Part shown: positions 22,829-35,359 of the stretch, one piece after another | How the letters are laid out: the number at the start of each line of letters is the position of its first letter | Numbering within the stretch: position 1 is the stretch's first letter | Assembly (NCBI GenBank): GCA_012064385.1 | Contig: QRDG01000412.1 | Coordinates: 706,791-770,790, forward strand | Direction of reading: 5' to 3' | Source: Puccinellia tenuiflora | Lineage: Eukaryota > Streptophyta > Magnoliopsida > Poales > Poaceae | Length of the DNA: 64,000 nt | Position numbers and translations under genes: made by a program | The notes under the pieces: model-generated | Told to the model about the DNA's origin: nothing | The model's database searches: none | Seen by the model: only the letters and a program-made list of their open reading frames with translations

Positions 22829-24853
22829 TACAAGGAGCATACGGGCATATATTCATGTAGTGCAAGATTTTTTTTACCAGGGAGTCCTTGCAAGATTGGA
22901 TACACCTTACAAAATAACGTGTCACTCCATGTAAACTTGACATGTAGGTCATCGTTCTCAGTTTTAAGGTTTCAAAAGTTCATTGTAGTATCGGTCTTGC
23001 TCTGCGGGTAGGAAGTGGAATTTGCTCTAAGTAAATTAAATGATGCTTTAAGTATGGAAGAGACATTTGCTATGCTTTTGGTCAGGTAAACTAACATCTC
23101 TCTGCGTGTGTCTCTGTTTCACATAAACATAGGCTACACAGTGAGTTGAGTTCGGGTGTGATATACTAGACTTAGCTTATATTGAAATTCGAGCGAGCTC
23201 AGATTGCGTTGAGTTAAATATCGAGTAGTAAAATTTGGTTCATACTCAACTTATAATGATCTCGAGTCTATCTCAAGCTAGTTTCGAGATTTGTAAAACA
23301 AAAAAATTCTATATTGCTTGCATATGAAAGGAAGAAAAATCCCATACACAACATATGGAAGGAATACCCGCAAAAAAAGGAATAAATTATTTTTTAGATT
23401 TTATTAGTTAAATCCCATCTACAAATGAATAAATCCCATCTAGGGCATGTAATAAGGTAATAAATTAGCCTACTTCCTTTCAATAACATAGTAATTATAT
23501 ATAATTATATTATTTGAGCTATCGAGCTTAATTGAGCAAGCTATTGTTGGCTGACGATCAGCTTGTTTTCCAGTCGAGTTGTATAAGATACTCATACCTA
23601 GCTCATTTTTTTTCTCGATTTGAGATTAAAAAAAACAAGTCAACTTGGAGCCGTTTATGAGTCTGAGAGGTTTTCTTGCAGCCCTACGCACACATGAATT
23701 TCGAGTTGGCATCGATCATATCAATCATATGAGAATTCAGAAAAGAAAAACAAATAAATACCATAGGACAACCTCTAGGTGACACCTAAATGCAAGAAAT
23801 TAATGTCAAACAGGTCATTCTTAATCTTTTTTCTTTAACAGGGATGTATCATAAATCACAATGATTTGAGAATTCAAGCGCCAAATCGGATAGCTCCGGA
23901 GCCCGGTTGCACGAGGGAGCTCCTAGGGTGCCCAACTTTGATGTCCTAATATCTTTAAAGTGTACAGTATGCCAACTAATTTCGTAAAATGATACTTTGA
24001 TGATTATCAAATGGAAACCACTCCACATCTGCCATCTTTAGGGGATACAGATACAAAGTAGAATTACTCTGGGTTAACTAAATGATGCTTTGAGCATGAA
24101 AGAGACATTGGGTATGCTTTGATCCCAGATACCGGAGAGTTTTTTTAATTTGACGTAACAGATACCGGAGAGAGATTTTTCTATGTGATGTGAAGCTTTG
24201 GTAACCGGTGTTGACTAGGCCGAGGACGGAGGGATCGTCCGAATTCTGAAACTTACGTAGGCTCGTCTCGTGGTCGTGGTCCCTGCGCGGTGGGGATTGT
24301 CCATTCGCTTTTGCTGTTCCGCCCAGATCAGCAAGAAACAAACGAGAAGAAGGTCCGCTTCCGTCCTGTGTAAGGGGACCTACCAGGAGGCTCTCTCCTG
24401 ACCGTTAATTCAGCAACTCCCGTGTGATGTGATGATATGGTCTGTCTATCGACTATCGCCAGCAAATGAAGAGGGTTATGTTACTCCAGTCAAAAAGAAA
24501 GCTGATGTGTAAAATTGCCATCCATGATTCATGCCGATAGCCAAGTTGCAGGTATAATGATGCTGGCATACATGAAGTTCCTTGCCATAGCTGGCACATA
24601 ACATGCTCATGGGAAGAAATGAGCCCAAGTGGGATCGTTTCACACTGTCACACATTATCGCTTCTTACAACTTATTTTACGCAAAGGTTATACAATAAAA
24701 AAAACACCATTTCCTGTTTGAAACCCTGACTCCCATTTTGGCAAATGTACATATTAGTCGTCCGATTGTTGATGTAATGACAGTAACAAGAAATAAACTT
24801 GCATCCGTGTGGTTCTGCCAATGTGTCTAGATTAATTCTGCGACGAAGTTTCC
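22829..24853. other. Intergenic DNA with no recognised gene
   Basis: AT-rich sequence. 23130-23680 contains repeated GAGCTCGA- and CGAGTT-type words that look like an old repetitive element, but no ends could be fixed. 24854 is the stop of the phosphatase gene, so the last part (about 24650-24853) is probably its 3' UTR. Confidence 0.35.
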
Positions 24854-27622
24854 TTATGTGCTCCTGATCACTTCCTTGGAAGGGAAAACAACGGCAGCTA
24901 TAGGTTTGTCTTCGTAACCGCCACCTTCGTCGATGATGAATCGGAGACCGTCGATGTGGAGCTTCGCATGGTGGCCACTTACAACGATGGTCTGCTTGCC
25001 GGCCAGATCCTGGAAAAAGGACATCCATATATCAACAGATCCGTTCATCATGTGATACATTTCTAATCCCGGTAACTGTGGAAGCATAGTAACATGTAAA
25101 CGATCTGAAGAAAACATGGCATACGTGGACACATGTACTGATCATTAACACCACCCCATGTAGCCGTGACCCGTGAATCAGTCCGGGCAGTCTATCATAT
25201 CACATCCACTGCCCGAATGCACATGCCGCCATGTGCTTGCTGTTTCAGCTAAAATGACTATACCATCCAAAATTTCAGAGTATCGGAGAAACTGGTTTGA
25301 TTTCTGAAACCAAACTTCACCCAGAAGCACCTTGTTGCAATCTTAAAACATATTCGAAGCATGCCAGAACAGCTGCCAGCGTTTTTCCTACATGTCCCAT
25401 TATTCTTTCTATAGATCACCAAGGCGATTTTTTTAACAAGGTAAAATGGAGAAATCGGTATTTGTCAGTACCTGCGTCACAAATAGTAAAGATTATGCGC
25501 TCACACATCTGGTGAGAAAATTCTACCGTTTCATTTCAAACTTTCACTGGCTTGCAGTCATATCTATATAAAATTAGTCAAAACCAAGCCTAAGATTGCT
25601 TTTCTTGCAAAAAACAAGCATAAGATTGCTGACGAAAAATGCGTACAGTTCCCCAGTTCAGAGTGATAAATCAAACAATGTTTTGGGGCTAACTATGCAG
25701 GCTTCACTCACACTAGTAATTGTATGAAAATCACAACTAAACTCCAATGATAATTTCAGACTTTAGTGCTAATGGAACATAACATGGTGCAATATCAAGC
25801 CAATGACGGGATCATTATTACTGCAAATGATTTAAACATGACTGCATGTAAATCTCACAGTATTTATAGATGCTTTCTGAAGAATGTGATGTTTCTTTTC
25901 TCTAAAAGCATTATGCAGTCTATGTTGGTCTCTTCTATATAATACCCAAGGATGGTAATCTGATACACTGAATGCTATATCTAGTTACAAAACTTTGAGC
26001 AACTACATTTGAGGGTACTGACATAAGCTGCAAAGCTAAATTAGTCAGCACACTAACAGAGAAAACAAACCGAAAAGTTAAGTGCAATATGATCACATAT
26101 TAACTCACCTGCGGTATGTTCCAAACATCCTGCCTCCCGCTAAGCATTTGGACCTTTGGCACCCTTGTATCTCTGGTTCTCAAAACTCGAAGCTGCTCAT
26201 TCAAATCCATGGACTTCTCCAGGCCGGCATGAACCGCAATCAGGTTACAAACAATCTGGCCTCCATCCATATCGATAGGCACGTTTTCCTGCCATACAAC
26301 AATAACATGAAAAACTATACGAGAAATATCTCTTACATATATACTATAGTTTGCACTAGATAAAGGATATATACCTCTTCATGAATCCAAACTAAGTCAT
26401 GCAGAAACCTCTTGTGTTCCTCAGGCACAGCTTTCGAGAGATCTACAGTGCAATTAGAACCTCTGGCAAATTAGAAGCTGCTTGGTTAATTCTGCAGGGA
26501 GCTTTCCTAGCTATGGGTGTATGCTTACACACTCTGGCTAAGCAAACGAGTCATTGATGGGCCAAATGGTATTCATTCTGAGAGTTACCTCCAATGATGG
26601 AGAATAAATCGCTAAATTCTATGGTGTATACCCTTTAACAAAAAGAGGATCTATGGTGTTGATCATTTTATTGCTAAAGATTGAAAACCAAAAGGCCACT
26701 GAAGCATTGGAAAACATATTTGGCATTCAATCCGTTCTTGTATAGGAATTTCACCTGCTATTAATAATACGCATAGTGGTACTTAGAACCAAAGTATTGT
26801 TCAAGGGTGATGAAAACCAAAGTATTAATACTGAAACTTCTGCAGACTACTGTCAAGAGCGACGGTGTTCATGTAATCACAAGCATGGTGTGAAATGTGT
26901 CTTTAGCTTAACATTTGTAAGTTTACAGTATTTCTTGTTGTAGATTTTTTTGCTTAAATGGGCCAACTACCTTGATTCAGACAAGAATATGCCAACCAAC
27001 ATAATGTGGTACAGACTGATTTTCTTTTCACACATGATCCTGAAGCACGAAACCAAATTGATGGGGGGAATTCCAGAGCTGACCTGGAGATCCATGGGCG
27101 ACGCCGTAAGACTCGAAGGTGGGCTGGGCATCGTAGATAGAGCCCTTGTACGGGAGCCCCTTCTTGGGGTTCCACCTCTCCTTGATCACGCCGCCCCATC
27201 TCCCTCCCTTGCACGTGCATTTCCTCGTGCCCTGGCCCGCGGAACCAACCCTCGTGGGCCTCGTTGTCGATGTACTCGGCCCAGGTGGCGGCGAAAGGGG
27301 ATCCGTCCGGCGGCGGCGGCAGCGCTCCGACGAATGCGGCGAAGGCGAGGTCGTGGTTGCCGCAGAGGAAGACGTGGCGCTGGGCCGGGTGGCGGGCCGG
27401 GAGCGCGAGGAGGAAGTCGAGGACGCGGCGGGTGTGCGGGCCGCGGTCGTTGTAGTCCCCGAGGAAGATGACGACCGCGGTGGCGAAGGCGTCGGCGGGG
27501 AGCGCGGACTGGAGGTTCGCCCACAGGCTCTCCAGCTTGGAGATGTAGCCGTGGACGTCCCCCACGCAGATCACCGTGCGGGGAGCAACCATCTCGCCGG
27601 CGTCGTTTCCCCGGCTGCTCAT
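24854..27622 (-). CDS. Calcineurin-like metallophosphoesterase, 4 exons, frameshift in exon 1
   Basis: Exons in transcript order are 27622-27084, 26442-26375, 26288-26109 and 25009-24854, all with GT..AG introns. The start MSSRGNDAGEMVAPRT precedes the metallophosphatase motifs ICVGDVHG, LGDYNDRG and LCGNHD in exon 1, VHAGLE in exon 3 and SGHHAKLH in exon 4. These supply the metal ligands of a Ser/Thr-phosphatase-like PPP fold. Target substrates are unknown. The summed exons are 943 nt, one more than a multiple of three. Near 27201-27208 the minus-strand reading changes from HVQGR in one frame to RWGGVIKERWNPKKGLPYKG in the next, so one extra G in a GGGAGGGAG run explains everything. All downstream exons stay in phase if one base is removed (313 aa). 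It is either a sequencing error or a recent null allele. Confidence 0.82.
27201..27208 (-). other. Probable single-base insertion (frameshift) in phosphatase exon 1
   Basis: The plus strand reads TCCCTCCC (minus GGGAGGGA). One surplus C in either run would shift the frame between the conserved HVQG and RWGG residues. Homopolymer-like runs are prone to both indel mutation and read error. Confidence 0.75.
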
Positions 27623-27865
27623 GCCCAAGGAAGACGGGAGAAGAAGCGGAGAGGGCAGAAGAGAGCCACAGAAGCGGAGCTCGATCGAAATCGACCCATT
27701 TGGCAGCAATCGTCTGCAATTTTGTTGTCTTGCGCAGCCTATTCGTGTGATCTTGCCGATATTTGCTTGGAACTTAATCACAGGAATGGAAGATGTAATT
27801 ACCATCTGTAATACAGGATGGCCAAGTATGTTCACGTGTTACATGTATATATATCCCATACACGG

Positions 27866-28511
27866 GTTTACTACGGTGTAAACGGATCGGATCGAATTAG
27901 ATTTTACTCGTATCATGTCCTTAACTATGAAGTATGTACTGTACCTTTTCTCGGGTTTAGAATGGAGCGAATAATGATCAATTACAGATTAGAATGCAGA
28001 TACATTGGACGTGAATTTTAATAAAAAATGGGATGGACTCAAATCAGAAACAAAAATAGCCGGATAATACTCTCATAGCCAGTTATATTATATTTCTAGT
28101 AAAAGTTAAGAGGGATTTAACATTTCAGCCTTATAAGAAGTCAATCAGTTAAGAAAATAAAGACATAGTTTTACCTAAAATCCAAAAATTTACGAGATGA
28201 TATATATAAATATAAAATTAATAGTTGGTTCATTAGTTTGTCGGTGGTAAAACTCAATAACTACAAACTCTCACAAATTGGCCTTGACATTTGGTTTGAA
28301 ACATTCGGATAATCCTAATTAATTGTGAGGTAATCCATATTTGCATGCTATTTGCTATATCATTTTCTACACCGTATCCAGACTGCCACTTCGGAATTGG
28401 ATATCCTTATCCATCAAATTTTGAAAATCGGAAATCGATGTTTTAAAACAAATTCGGAGCCTGATTTGTTACAAAAATTATCCTATCTGTTTACATTTCT
28501 AGGGTTTACTA
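27866..28511. mobile_element. hAT-like non-autonomous transposon upstream of the phosphatase gene
   Basis: The element is 27874-28503. It is flanked by identical 8-bp GTTTACTA (27866-27873 and 28504-28511), and the match extends to ten bases on the left side. Inverted ends are degenerate: GTGTAAACGGATCGGAT on the left and, inward from the right, ATGTAAACAGATAGGAT. The 8-bp duplication and the TGTAAACGGAT-type ends fit the hAT superfamily. The interior has no transposase. It begins about 250 bp upstream of the phosphatase start codon, so it may lie within the promoter. Confidence 0.7.
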
Positions 28512-28938
28512 TCATCTGACAACCACATCACTAATCTATTGACAATTGGACAAAAAATAATTTAAGTTGAAGTCGCATGATTATATTAGTTCATTATGAA
28601 CATATGGAGCTTGTCGGCAAGTTCACTTCATCACCTGACTTTGATTGTCCTCAAGTTCACTTCATCACCTGACTTTGCAAATACCATTTTACGGTAATTG
28701 AATATGACTTGAGTGTTCAGAGACGGTCACCGATGTCAGAGCCCATGTATATATCGACATGGCACACATGAGACCCACATATGTTAATTTGTTTTTTTTG
28801 AAAAAAAACTAATCCATCCCAAACCCGGCGACAATGCAACCAAATCAACATACTGGTGTGCAAACAAGGAGCATCTCCCACGTTCATCTACTTCGTCCTC
28901 AAGCCCTTTGTCGTGATTTATTCACGGTAGTACCCATC
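28512..28938. other. Intergenic DNA between the hAT-like element and the gypsy element
   Basis: A short tandem duplication is visible: AAGTTCACTTCATCACCTGA occurs at 28619 and again at about 28653. Otherwise the stretch is AT-rich and without recognised features. Confidence 0.4.
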
Positions 28939-29725
28939 TGTTGCGCTAAAAATGCGTCACATGAACACGTCCTCGTGTACCCGCGGTGCCGGGGGAGATA
29001 CTCCGCAACTCGCCCCGCGGGAGGCCGACTTGTAGCGCGATACGCAAGACAACAAGCCGGCGCTTTTGGACCAGACGCCCCAGCCCCTCGGGAGGGACCC
29101 CGTCAGAGTAAGCCGGCGATAATTGGTTGAACTAAGCTAGATTTGACCGCTCTTAGCTCGATTGTCGATACTCGATGAACTCACGCGAAGTCGCCGAATA
29201 ACGGAAGCATTAACAAGGGTTTTGAGGGTAAAAAGTAGGGTTTGTATTGATTGTCGATTGTTTGCTTAATTTCAATCGGCCGTCACCTCTTACATATATA
29301 ATGAGGCGACTGGACTTCCCGTACAAGCATCGTACTTCTACAAGGATTACAACTCATGTTATAAGTCGGTTTCTATCTCTAAATTAGGTAAAAGCCTTGG
29401 TCGGCCTCGTACTGGACCAGGACTCCAAGCATCCTTCTCCGGCTTCTTTTGGAAAGTCGCCTTTTGCCCTTCCGTGTTGACCTCGAACTCGTTCTATCGT
29501 ACGGCATCCGACTTCTGTTTCTGGGCTTCGCAAGCGTCAAACAACCTCAAGTCCGGCTTCCCTGACGCGGCTTCTGGAATCTTCAGGAAACTCGAGTCTG
29601 GCCTACGCCGGATTCTGGCTAAGCCGGGTTGGCTCTTGTCGGGCCATCACTCCAGGTCCTCTCCAAGGCGCCATCTCCTCCTGAGTGAATTTGAACCTGT
29701 GACCTGCCAAAAACGGGTGCTAACA
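28939..29725 (-). repeat. 3' LTR of the degenerate gypsy element
   Basis: On the plus strand it reads TGTTGCGCTAAAAATGCGTC at the left and CGGGTGCTAACA at the right. It pairs with 36553-37381. Next to it, at 29726-29745, lies the polypurine tract (minus strand AACAGGGGGGCATG). Confidence 0.88.
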
Positions 29726-29939
29726 CATGCCCCCCTGTTTTCTAGTAGAGCTTGCGTACTAGAAAATATTGAATGTAGAAGATTTGTCTAAGGGCGATGC
29801 TTAAACTCATCGGCCATATGTGCGGCTCATGCAGTTTGCCACACGCTTGGATGGAATTTCTTCAAGTATTTCCCATTGATAGCTCGAGGCAATAGGCTAC
29901 CTTCCAATGTTTCCACCAGATATTAGTTGACGGGTACAA

Positions 29940-31060
29940 TCCTTACGACTCGCAGTGGCCCTTCCCAACTTGGTGACCATTTACCAAATTTCCGATTCTA
30001 GAGCCAACTAGCAGTATAACCTTCCAGACTAAGTCGCCGATTTGAAAATTCTTAAGTCGGACTTTCCTGTTATAAGCTTTTGCCACTCGCAACTTCTCCT
30101 TCTCAATGTCCTTCAAAGCCTTTACACGTTTGTCGGATACCTCATCTATATTATCCATCATCAAATTGTGATAGTCTTTAGCTGACAAGTCGTTTTGCTT
30201 AGCGAACCTCAAAGCAGCCAGATTCACTTCTACTGGTAAAACGGCTTCTTGTCCATATACTAACTCGAAAGGAGTTATCTTAGTTGCACCATACCTTGAG
30301 ATTCTGTGAACCTACAATGCATCGGACAGTACCTCATGCCACCTCCTCGGGTAGTCTTGTACTTTCTTCTTAATCAACTTGATCAGAATTTTGTTGCTTG
30401 ACTCGGCTTGTCCATTAGCTTGAGCATAATACGGAGATGGGCTGAGCATCTTGATCCCGAGTGATTCGGCAAACTGTTTCACCTCCTTGGCCATAAAGGA
30501 AGTACCTTAATCTGTAGTAAGAGTCTGTGGGATACCGAATCGGTGAACAATATGCTCTGTGATAAATTGAATTACCTCCTAGTGGGTCATATTTCTGAGA
30601 GGTACTGCTTCAGACCACTTGATAAAATAATCAGTAGCAACCAACACGAACCGATGCCCTTTGGATGAAGCCGGGTTGATTATACCAATGAAATCCAGTG
30701 CCCATACTCGAAAAGGCCACGACTTTATTATAGGATTAAGAAGTGAAGCCGGCACCAACTAAACATCTCCGAACTTCTGGCACACTTCGCACCCTTTATA
30801 GTATCTGAAGCAGTCATTAATCATCTTCGGCCAATAGAATCCGGCTCATCTGAGCATCCACTTCATTTTGTGAGCCGACTGATGTGTCTCGCATAAGCCG
30901 TCATGTACTTCTCCCATGGTGACTCGAGATTGATCTTCATCCAAGCATTTCAGAAGAAGACCTTCAGCTGCTCGGTGAAACAACTCGTCGTTGACCAAGG
31001 CATATTTAAAGGCAAGTCGCCGAACAGTCCTATCCGTTTTCTGACTTGGATTCCGCAAGT
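29940..31060 (-). pseudogene. Integrase remnant of the gypsy element
   Basis: The zinc-binding HHCC part is visible as EVHDGLCETHQSAHKMKW and, after a stop, CFRYYKGCEVCQ. The catalytic core continues, with YAQANGQAESSNK holding the Glu of the D,D-35-E triad near 30420. The C-terminal part around 30227-29943 reads KALKDIEKEKLRVAKAYNRK and VRLKNFQIGDLVWK, the usual tail of plant gypsy integrases. Several in-frame stops interrupt the domain, for example near 30850 and 30510. Confidence 0.82.
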
Positions 31061-31079
31061 AGTCAACAATAGGTGTTCT

Positions 31080-32742
31080 TCAATCAGCTGGCCGGTTCCC
31101 ACCAGGTTCCTCCGGAACCGACTTAGACAAGCCGGCTTCTCCTCCGGTTTCAACATTATTGACAACAGCTAGCACCAGCTTCTTCGCTGTGAAAAATACT
31201 CCTCTACTGACATGATAGCCTGATGCCTGTTGTGCCAACTCGTTGGCAAGCCAGTTATCCTGTCTGGACACATGAGATATAGAAAAGTAATCCAGAGTCG
31301 ATATGATGTCCAGGCATCTGTCAAGGTATATGTTGAGTGACCCATTGTTGCACTGAAAGATCTTGGCCACTTGCTGGACGATAAGCAGTGAATCACCATA
31401 TGCCTTAACATGAGTTACCCCTGCATCCATTAAAATTTCCAATCCGAATAGAAGAGCTTCGTATTCGGCTTCATTGNNNNNNNNNNNNNNNNNNNNNNNN
31501 NNNNNNNNNNNNNNNNNNNNNNNNNNNNNNNNNNNNNNNNNNNNNNNNNNNNNNNNNNNNNNNNNNNNNNNNNNNNNNNNNNNNAAGCAAAATAAAAGAT
31601 AGGCACAACCTTTCCACAAAGCTGTACCTGGACTCGGCATCTAGCAGTCGCCGACTTAGGTATGTGATGACGTACTCCTGTCCTTCGGCTTCTTGAGTTA
31701 AGGCTGCTCCAATCACCTTTTCCTCGGCAGCAATGTAAAGCCGGAACGATAGACCACGAGCCGGCTTCCTTAGAACTGGAGGTGTAGACAAGCAGGCTTT
31801 TATTCTATCAAATGCCTCTTGCTGCCTTGCCCCCCAGGTGAACTCGTCATCATTCTTGAGCCGAAGGATCTGTGTGAACGCATCAACCTTCCCAGACAAG
31901 TTAGAAATAAACCTTCTCAAATAATTTACCTTGCCTAGGAATTTCCGCATGTCCTTTTTGCAAGTCGGCGCCTGCACTTTCTGGATAGCTTCAATCCTTG
32001 TCGGATCAATCTCTATGCCAGCTTCATGTATGCTAAAACCAAGGAACTTCCCAGCCGACACGCCAAAGGCACACTTCAAAGGATTCATCTTGAGCCCGTA
32101 CTTCCTCATTCTTTCAAACGCAAGTCGTAAGTCGGCCAAATGATTTAACTCGCCATCCGACTTGACAACTACGTCATCAATGTATACTTCCAGTACAACT
32201 CCAAGAAGATCATGAAATATTAAGTTCATCGCTCTCTGATATGTGGAACCAGCATTCTTTAACCCAAAGGTCATTACTGTCCACTCAAACAAACCAACGA
32301 ACCTGGGGCAGCGAAATGTTGTCTTAGCCGAGTCCTCTTCGGCCATGAATATATGATTGTACCCCGTGTTTTCGTCTAAAAAGCTGATGACTTTGTGCCC
32401 TGAGGCATCATTGATAAGCATGTCGGCCATTGGCATAGGATATTCATCTTTGGGCGTAGCTCGATTTAAATCTCTGAAGTCTATACATGCCCTGATCTTA
32501 GCGGATCCTTTCTTCTCGACTGGCACAATGTTGGAGATCCAGTCAGCATATTTGCAAGGCCGAATAAAATTGGCTTTTAGAAGACGGCCAATCTCTTCTT
32601 TGATCCGGTCATATATTGCTGGGTTGAATTTGCGAGCCGGCTGCTTATGTGCTCTGAAGCCGGCTTTTATCGGTAACCGATGCTCGACGAGCTCTCGGCT
32701 TAACTCGGGCATCTCGTGGTACTTCCAAGCAAAGCAGTCCAC
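31080..32742 (-). pseudogene. Reverse transcriptase and RNase H of the gypsy element
   Basis: The frame from 32742 holds the RT fingers (HKQPARKFNPAIYDRIKEEI), the palm (RDLNRATPKDEYPMPMADML) and the catalytic YIDDVVVKS. The thumb and connection parts follow (KCAFGVSAGKFLGF; KVNYLRRFISNLSGKVDAF), then the RNase H start AAEEKVIGAAL. After the N gap a plant-type RNase H resumes with NEAEYEALLFGLEIL and the later RQDNWLANELAQQASGY. The RT portion itself is open, so much of its damage lies elsewhere in the element. Confidence 0.9.
31477..31584. other. Assembly gap of 108 N
   Basis: A run of N interrupts the RNase H coding region. Whether the true gap size is 108 bases cannot be told. The frames on both sides agree across it, which suggests a size close to correct. 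Confidence 0.99.
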
Positions 32743-32762
32743 GTATTCCTTTACTAGCGTGA

Positions 32763-33993
32763 TTAACTCGGATTTATAATCGCTTCTAAGTTCCTGCTCA
32801 CAAAAGTCGGCCTGGGAATAGTGCCATCCCCAATATCTACCTCTTCGAGCGGGTCGGCCGACGTAAAACCTTGTCCCAACTTGTCCATATCGTCTGGTTC
32901 TTCAATTGCTTCACACATATCGTTCCTCCCGGCCCGATACTCATCCAGACGTCTTTGCAGCCATTCGTCGTTGGAATCCATTTTACTTGAGCCGCAGCCG
33001 ATTACCACCAATCGGCTTTAGAGATACTGGCACGAATCTGTCCCTAGTTGCACTCAGGAAATCGAACCCGGATAAATCACGCCCCGAAAGACATGTAGCC
33101 TTTGAGTGTTGCCAATCAACAATGGACTCGGCTAAAGCAATACATGCTGAGTTATCAGCATGAACGACTTCAATCTCATCGTCGATCCATTGTACGAGCT
33201 GCTGGTGCATGGTAGATGGCAGACACTGATTCGCATGGAGCCAATCCCGTCCAAGTAGCACATTGTAGTTGCCTTGCACTTCAGCAACAAAGAATGCATT
33301 AGCCAAAGTTTTGCTTCCTACTGTGAGCTCCAAACTGATAACTCATTTGGCCTCTATTCCTTCTCCGCCTTCGAACCCGTTCAGTATCATGTTCGTCTCC
33401 ATTAGATCATTATCTTCTAGCTGTAACTTTTTGAAGACGGAATACGACATCAGGTTTACCACAGCACCTCCAACAACCATCATCCTGGTAACTGGCTTCC
33501 CGTTGATATGTCCTCTGACGTACAAAGGTTTAATGTGCTTAAACGGTCCCTCAGGTTTCTCGAAGACGGCATTTTTTGGTCCAAAGTTGAGCTGTGCTAC
33601 TTCACCTTCTTGTTCTACAGCACGGAATTCAGCTGGCAAATAATATACTATGTTAATGTCCATACCTACCAGAGTCGGTGTACTTTCATAGTCCAGCAGA
33701 TCTTCGTCTGTTGGATTTTCCGACTCGTTTATCGCCGACTCCAATGTTTCTGACTCATCTCCTGCCAGCTCCTCGCTCATCGAATTCTCTGCCGAGTCCC
33801 CATTTGCCGACTCGTTATCCGACTTGCCCCTTGCCGGCTTGTCCGCTGCTTCCACCTCATCTGCCCATGATGAATAAGTAATGGTCGGTACGGAGACCGG
33901 CTCCATTTCATCGCTTATAGCAGGACTTGGTGCAATCATCAAAGGAGTCATCACAGGAGTCGGCTTGGGTACCCAAACTTGAGCCGACACCAT
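32763..33993 (-). pseudogene. Protease region of the gypsy element
   Basis: The frame 33993-33343 ends with FKHIKPLYVRGHINGKPVTR and then MMVVGGAVVNLMSYSVFKKL. This is the retropepsin active-site region. In relatives the position before GG is Asp (VDGG). Here it reads Val, so the catalytic residue appears lost. A second part continues in 33333-32983 with NVLLGRDWLHANQCLPSTMH, the usual flap-to-end region (LLGRDWL). Stops separate the parts. Confidence 0.8.
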
Positions 33994-35359
33994 TGGTTTT
34001 TCAGCATTGAATTTAGCATCTCTGACTCACTCAGCTTATCCTTCCGCCTTTTCCCGGTTTCTTTCCCTCTGCAGCTTCCGCCTTTGCGTCTTCGTTATAC
34101 CTGGCGGGCACCACTTTGGCTGGGTATATTTTGGATCCCGGGGTTTGGTCGCTACAGCTTGGCTGGATCCGGCTTCATGGTCACTGGATGTCACTTTGGG
34201 CATGATAGCAAGTATCAGCTCATCATTTGCCAACCCGATGGCCTGGTCCTTCAGTTTCAACACATGCGTTCCAATGACCAATGAGTTGTTTGGGACCAAC
34301 CCACTTCCTATGTCAGCTGCTTTAGCTCCTTACGCCTTGAATCGCCAGTATGAGGAGTCACCAGGATACACAAGTCGGCTCTGCACAGTTTGCCGGTTTG
34401 CTTGACGCTTGGACTCCCCAGCCGAATTCTGATATTGGAAACTTCCTTCGATAGATGGTGACCTAGGCCGTTTCCCATGCCGTTGGTCCCACTTTGATCC
34501 AGCCTGGCGTACGTACTTATTCAGTAGCATGTCGAAAGTCGGCTTGATTCTCTTCGGCTTGTACTCAACCTGATTCATTTTCCACTTGCCGATTCCGGGT
34601 TCCTGGGCTTCATGAACCTGGGTGGTGATTCTCTTGCTTGTGGTTGTTCCGCCCGAGCGCGGAGCTCTTGATGGTGATCTTGATAACCTCATGTCCATCG
34701 GGTTGCCGACTCAATGTGACCTGCCTTCTCACCTCCTTGCTGCCGGCTTCTTTCCTGGGCTCACCAATAACCACATTAGATTTGTTAGCGCCTTCGACCG
34801 CCTTTGTCCGAAGAAGAACTTTCTTTCCCTCCAAATCTAGCACGTTCATTGGGAACGGCTGTGTGTCAATGGCCATGCCAACAAAGCTCAATTGTCCATC
34901 GTTGAGGGCCGATTGAATCTGTCGATGAAAGACATTGCAGTCATTAGTAGCATGAGAGAAAGAATTTTGATACTTGAATAAGCACGTCGCCTTAATTCAT
35001 CAGGTGACGGTATAATGTGACTAATTCGTATCACTTTATCCTTTAACAAGGCATCAAATATTTTATCGCATTTGCCTACGTCAAAGCTACACTTCACCTC
35101 ATCGTCCCGATTCTTATGAATCGGCTTTAAGTCATCACACATATAGGGTTTGTCTTTACAAGGCCAAAAAACTCGGCTGCGTAAACATCGGCTTCATCAC
35201 CGGTGTCGGGATTGTGTTCAATAGCATTAAGCCGACTCCTGCTTATCCGATGCGAATCCTTGGACTCGTTAACTCGGCTTTCATGAGCCAGAGCTCTCTC
35301 CTGGACTTGTCCGACAGAGGAAAACTTGTGTCCTTCTAGCTTCTCTTTTAGATACGATC

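Noticed and set aside
27146..27811. 221-aa plus-strand frame over phosphatase exon 1
   Set aside because: The minus strand carries the metallophosphatase motifs. The plus frame is a GC-rich shadow.
31471..31640. Long X runs in two translated frames
   Set aside because: They come from the 108-base assembly gap, not from a real protein region.
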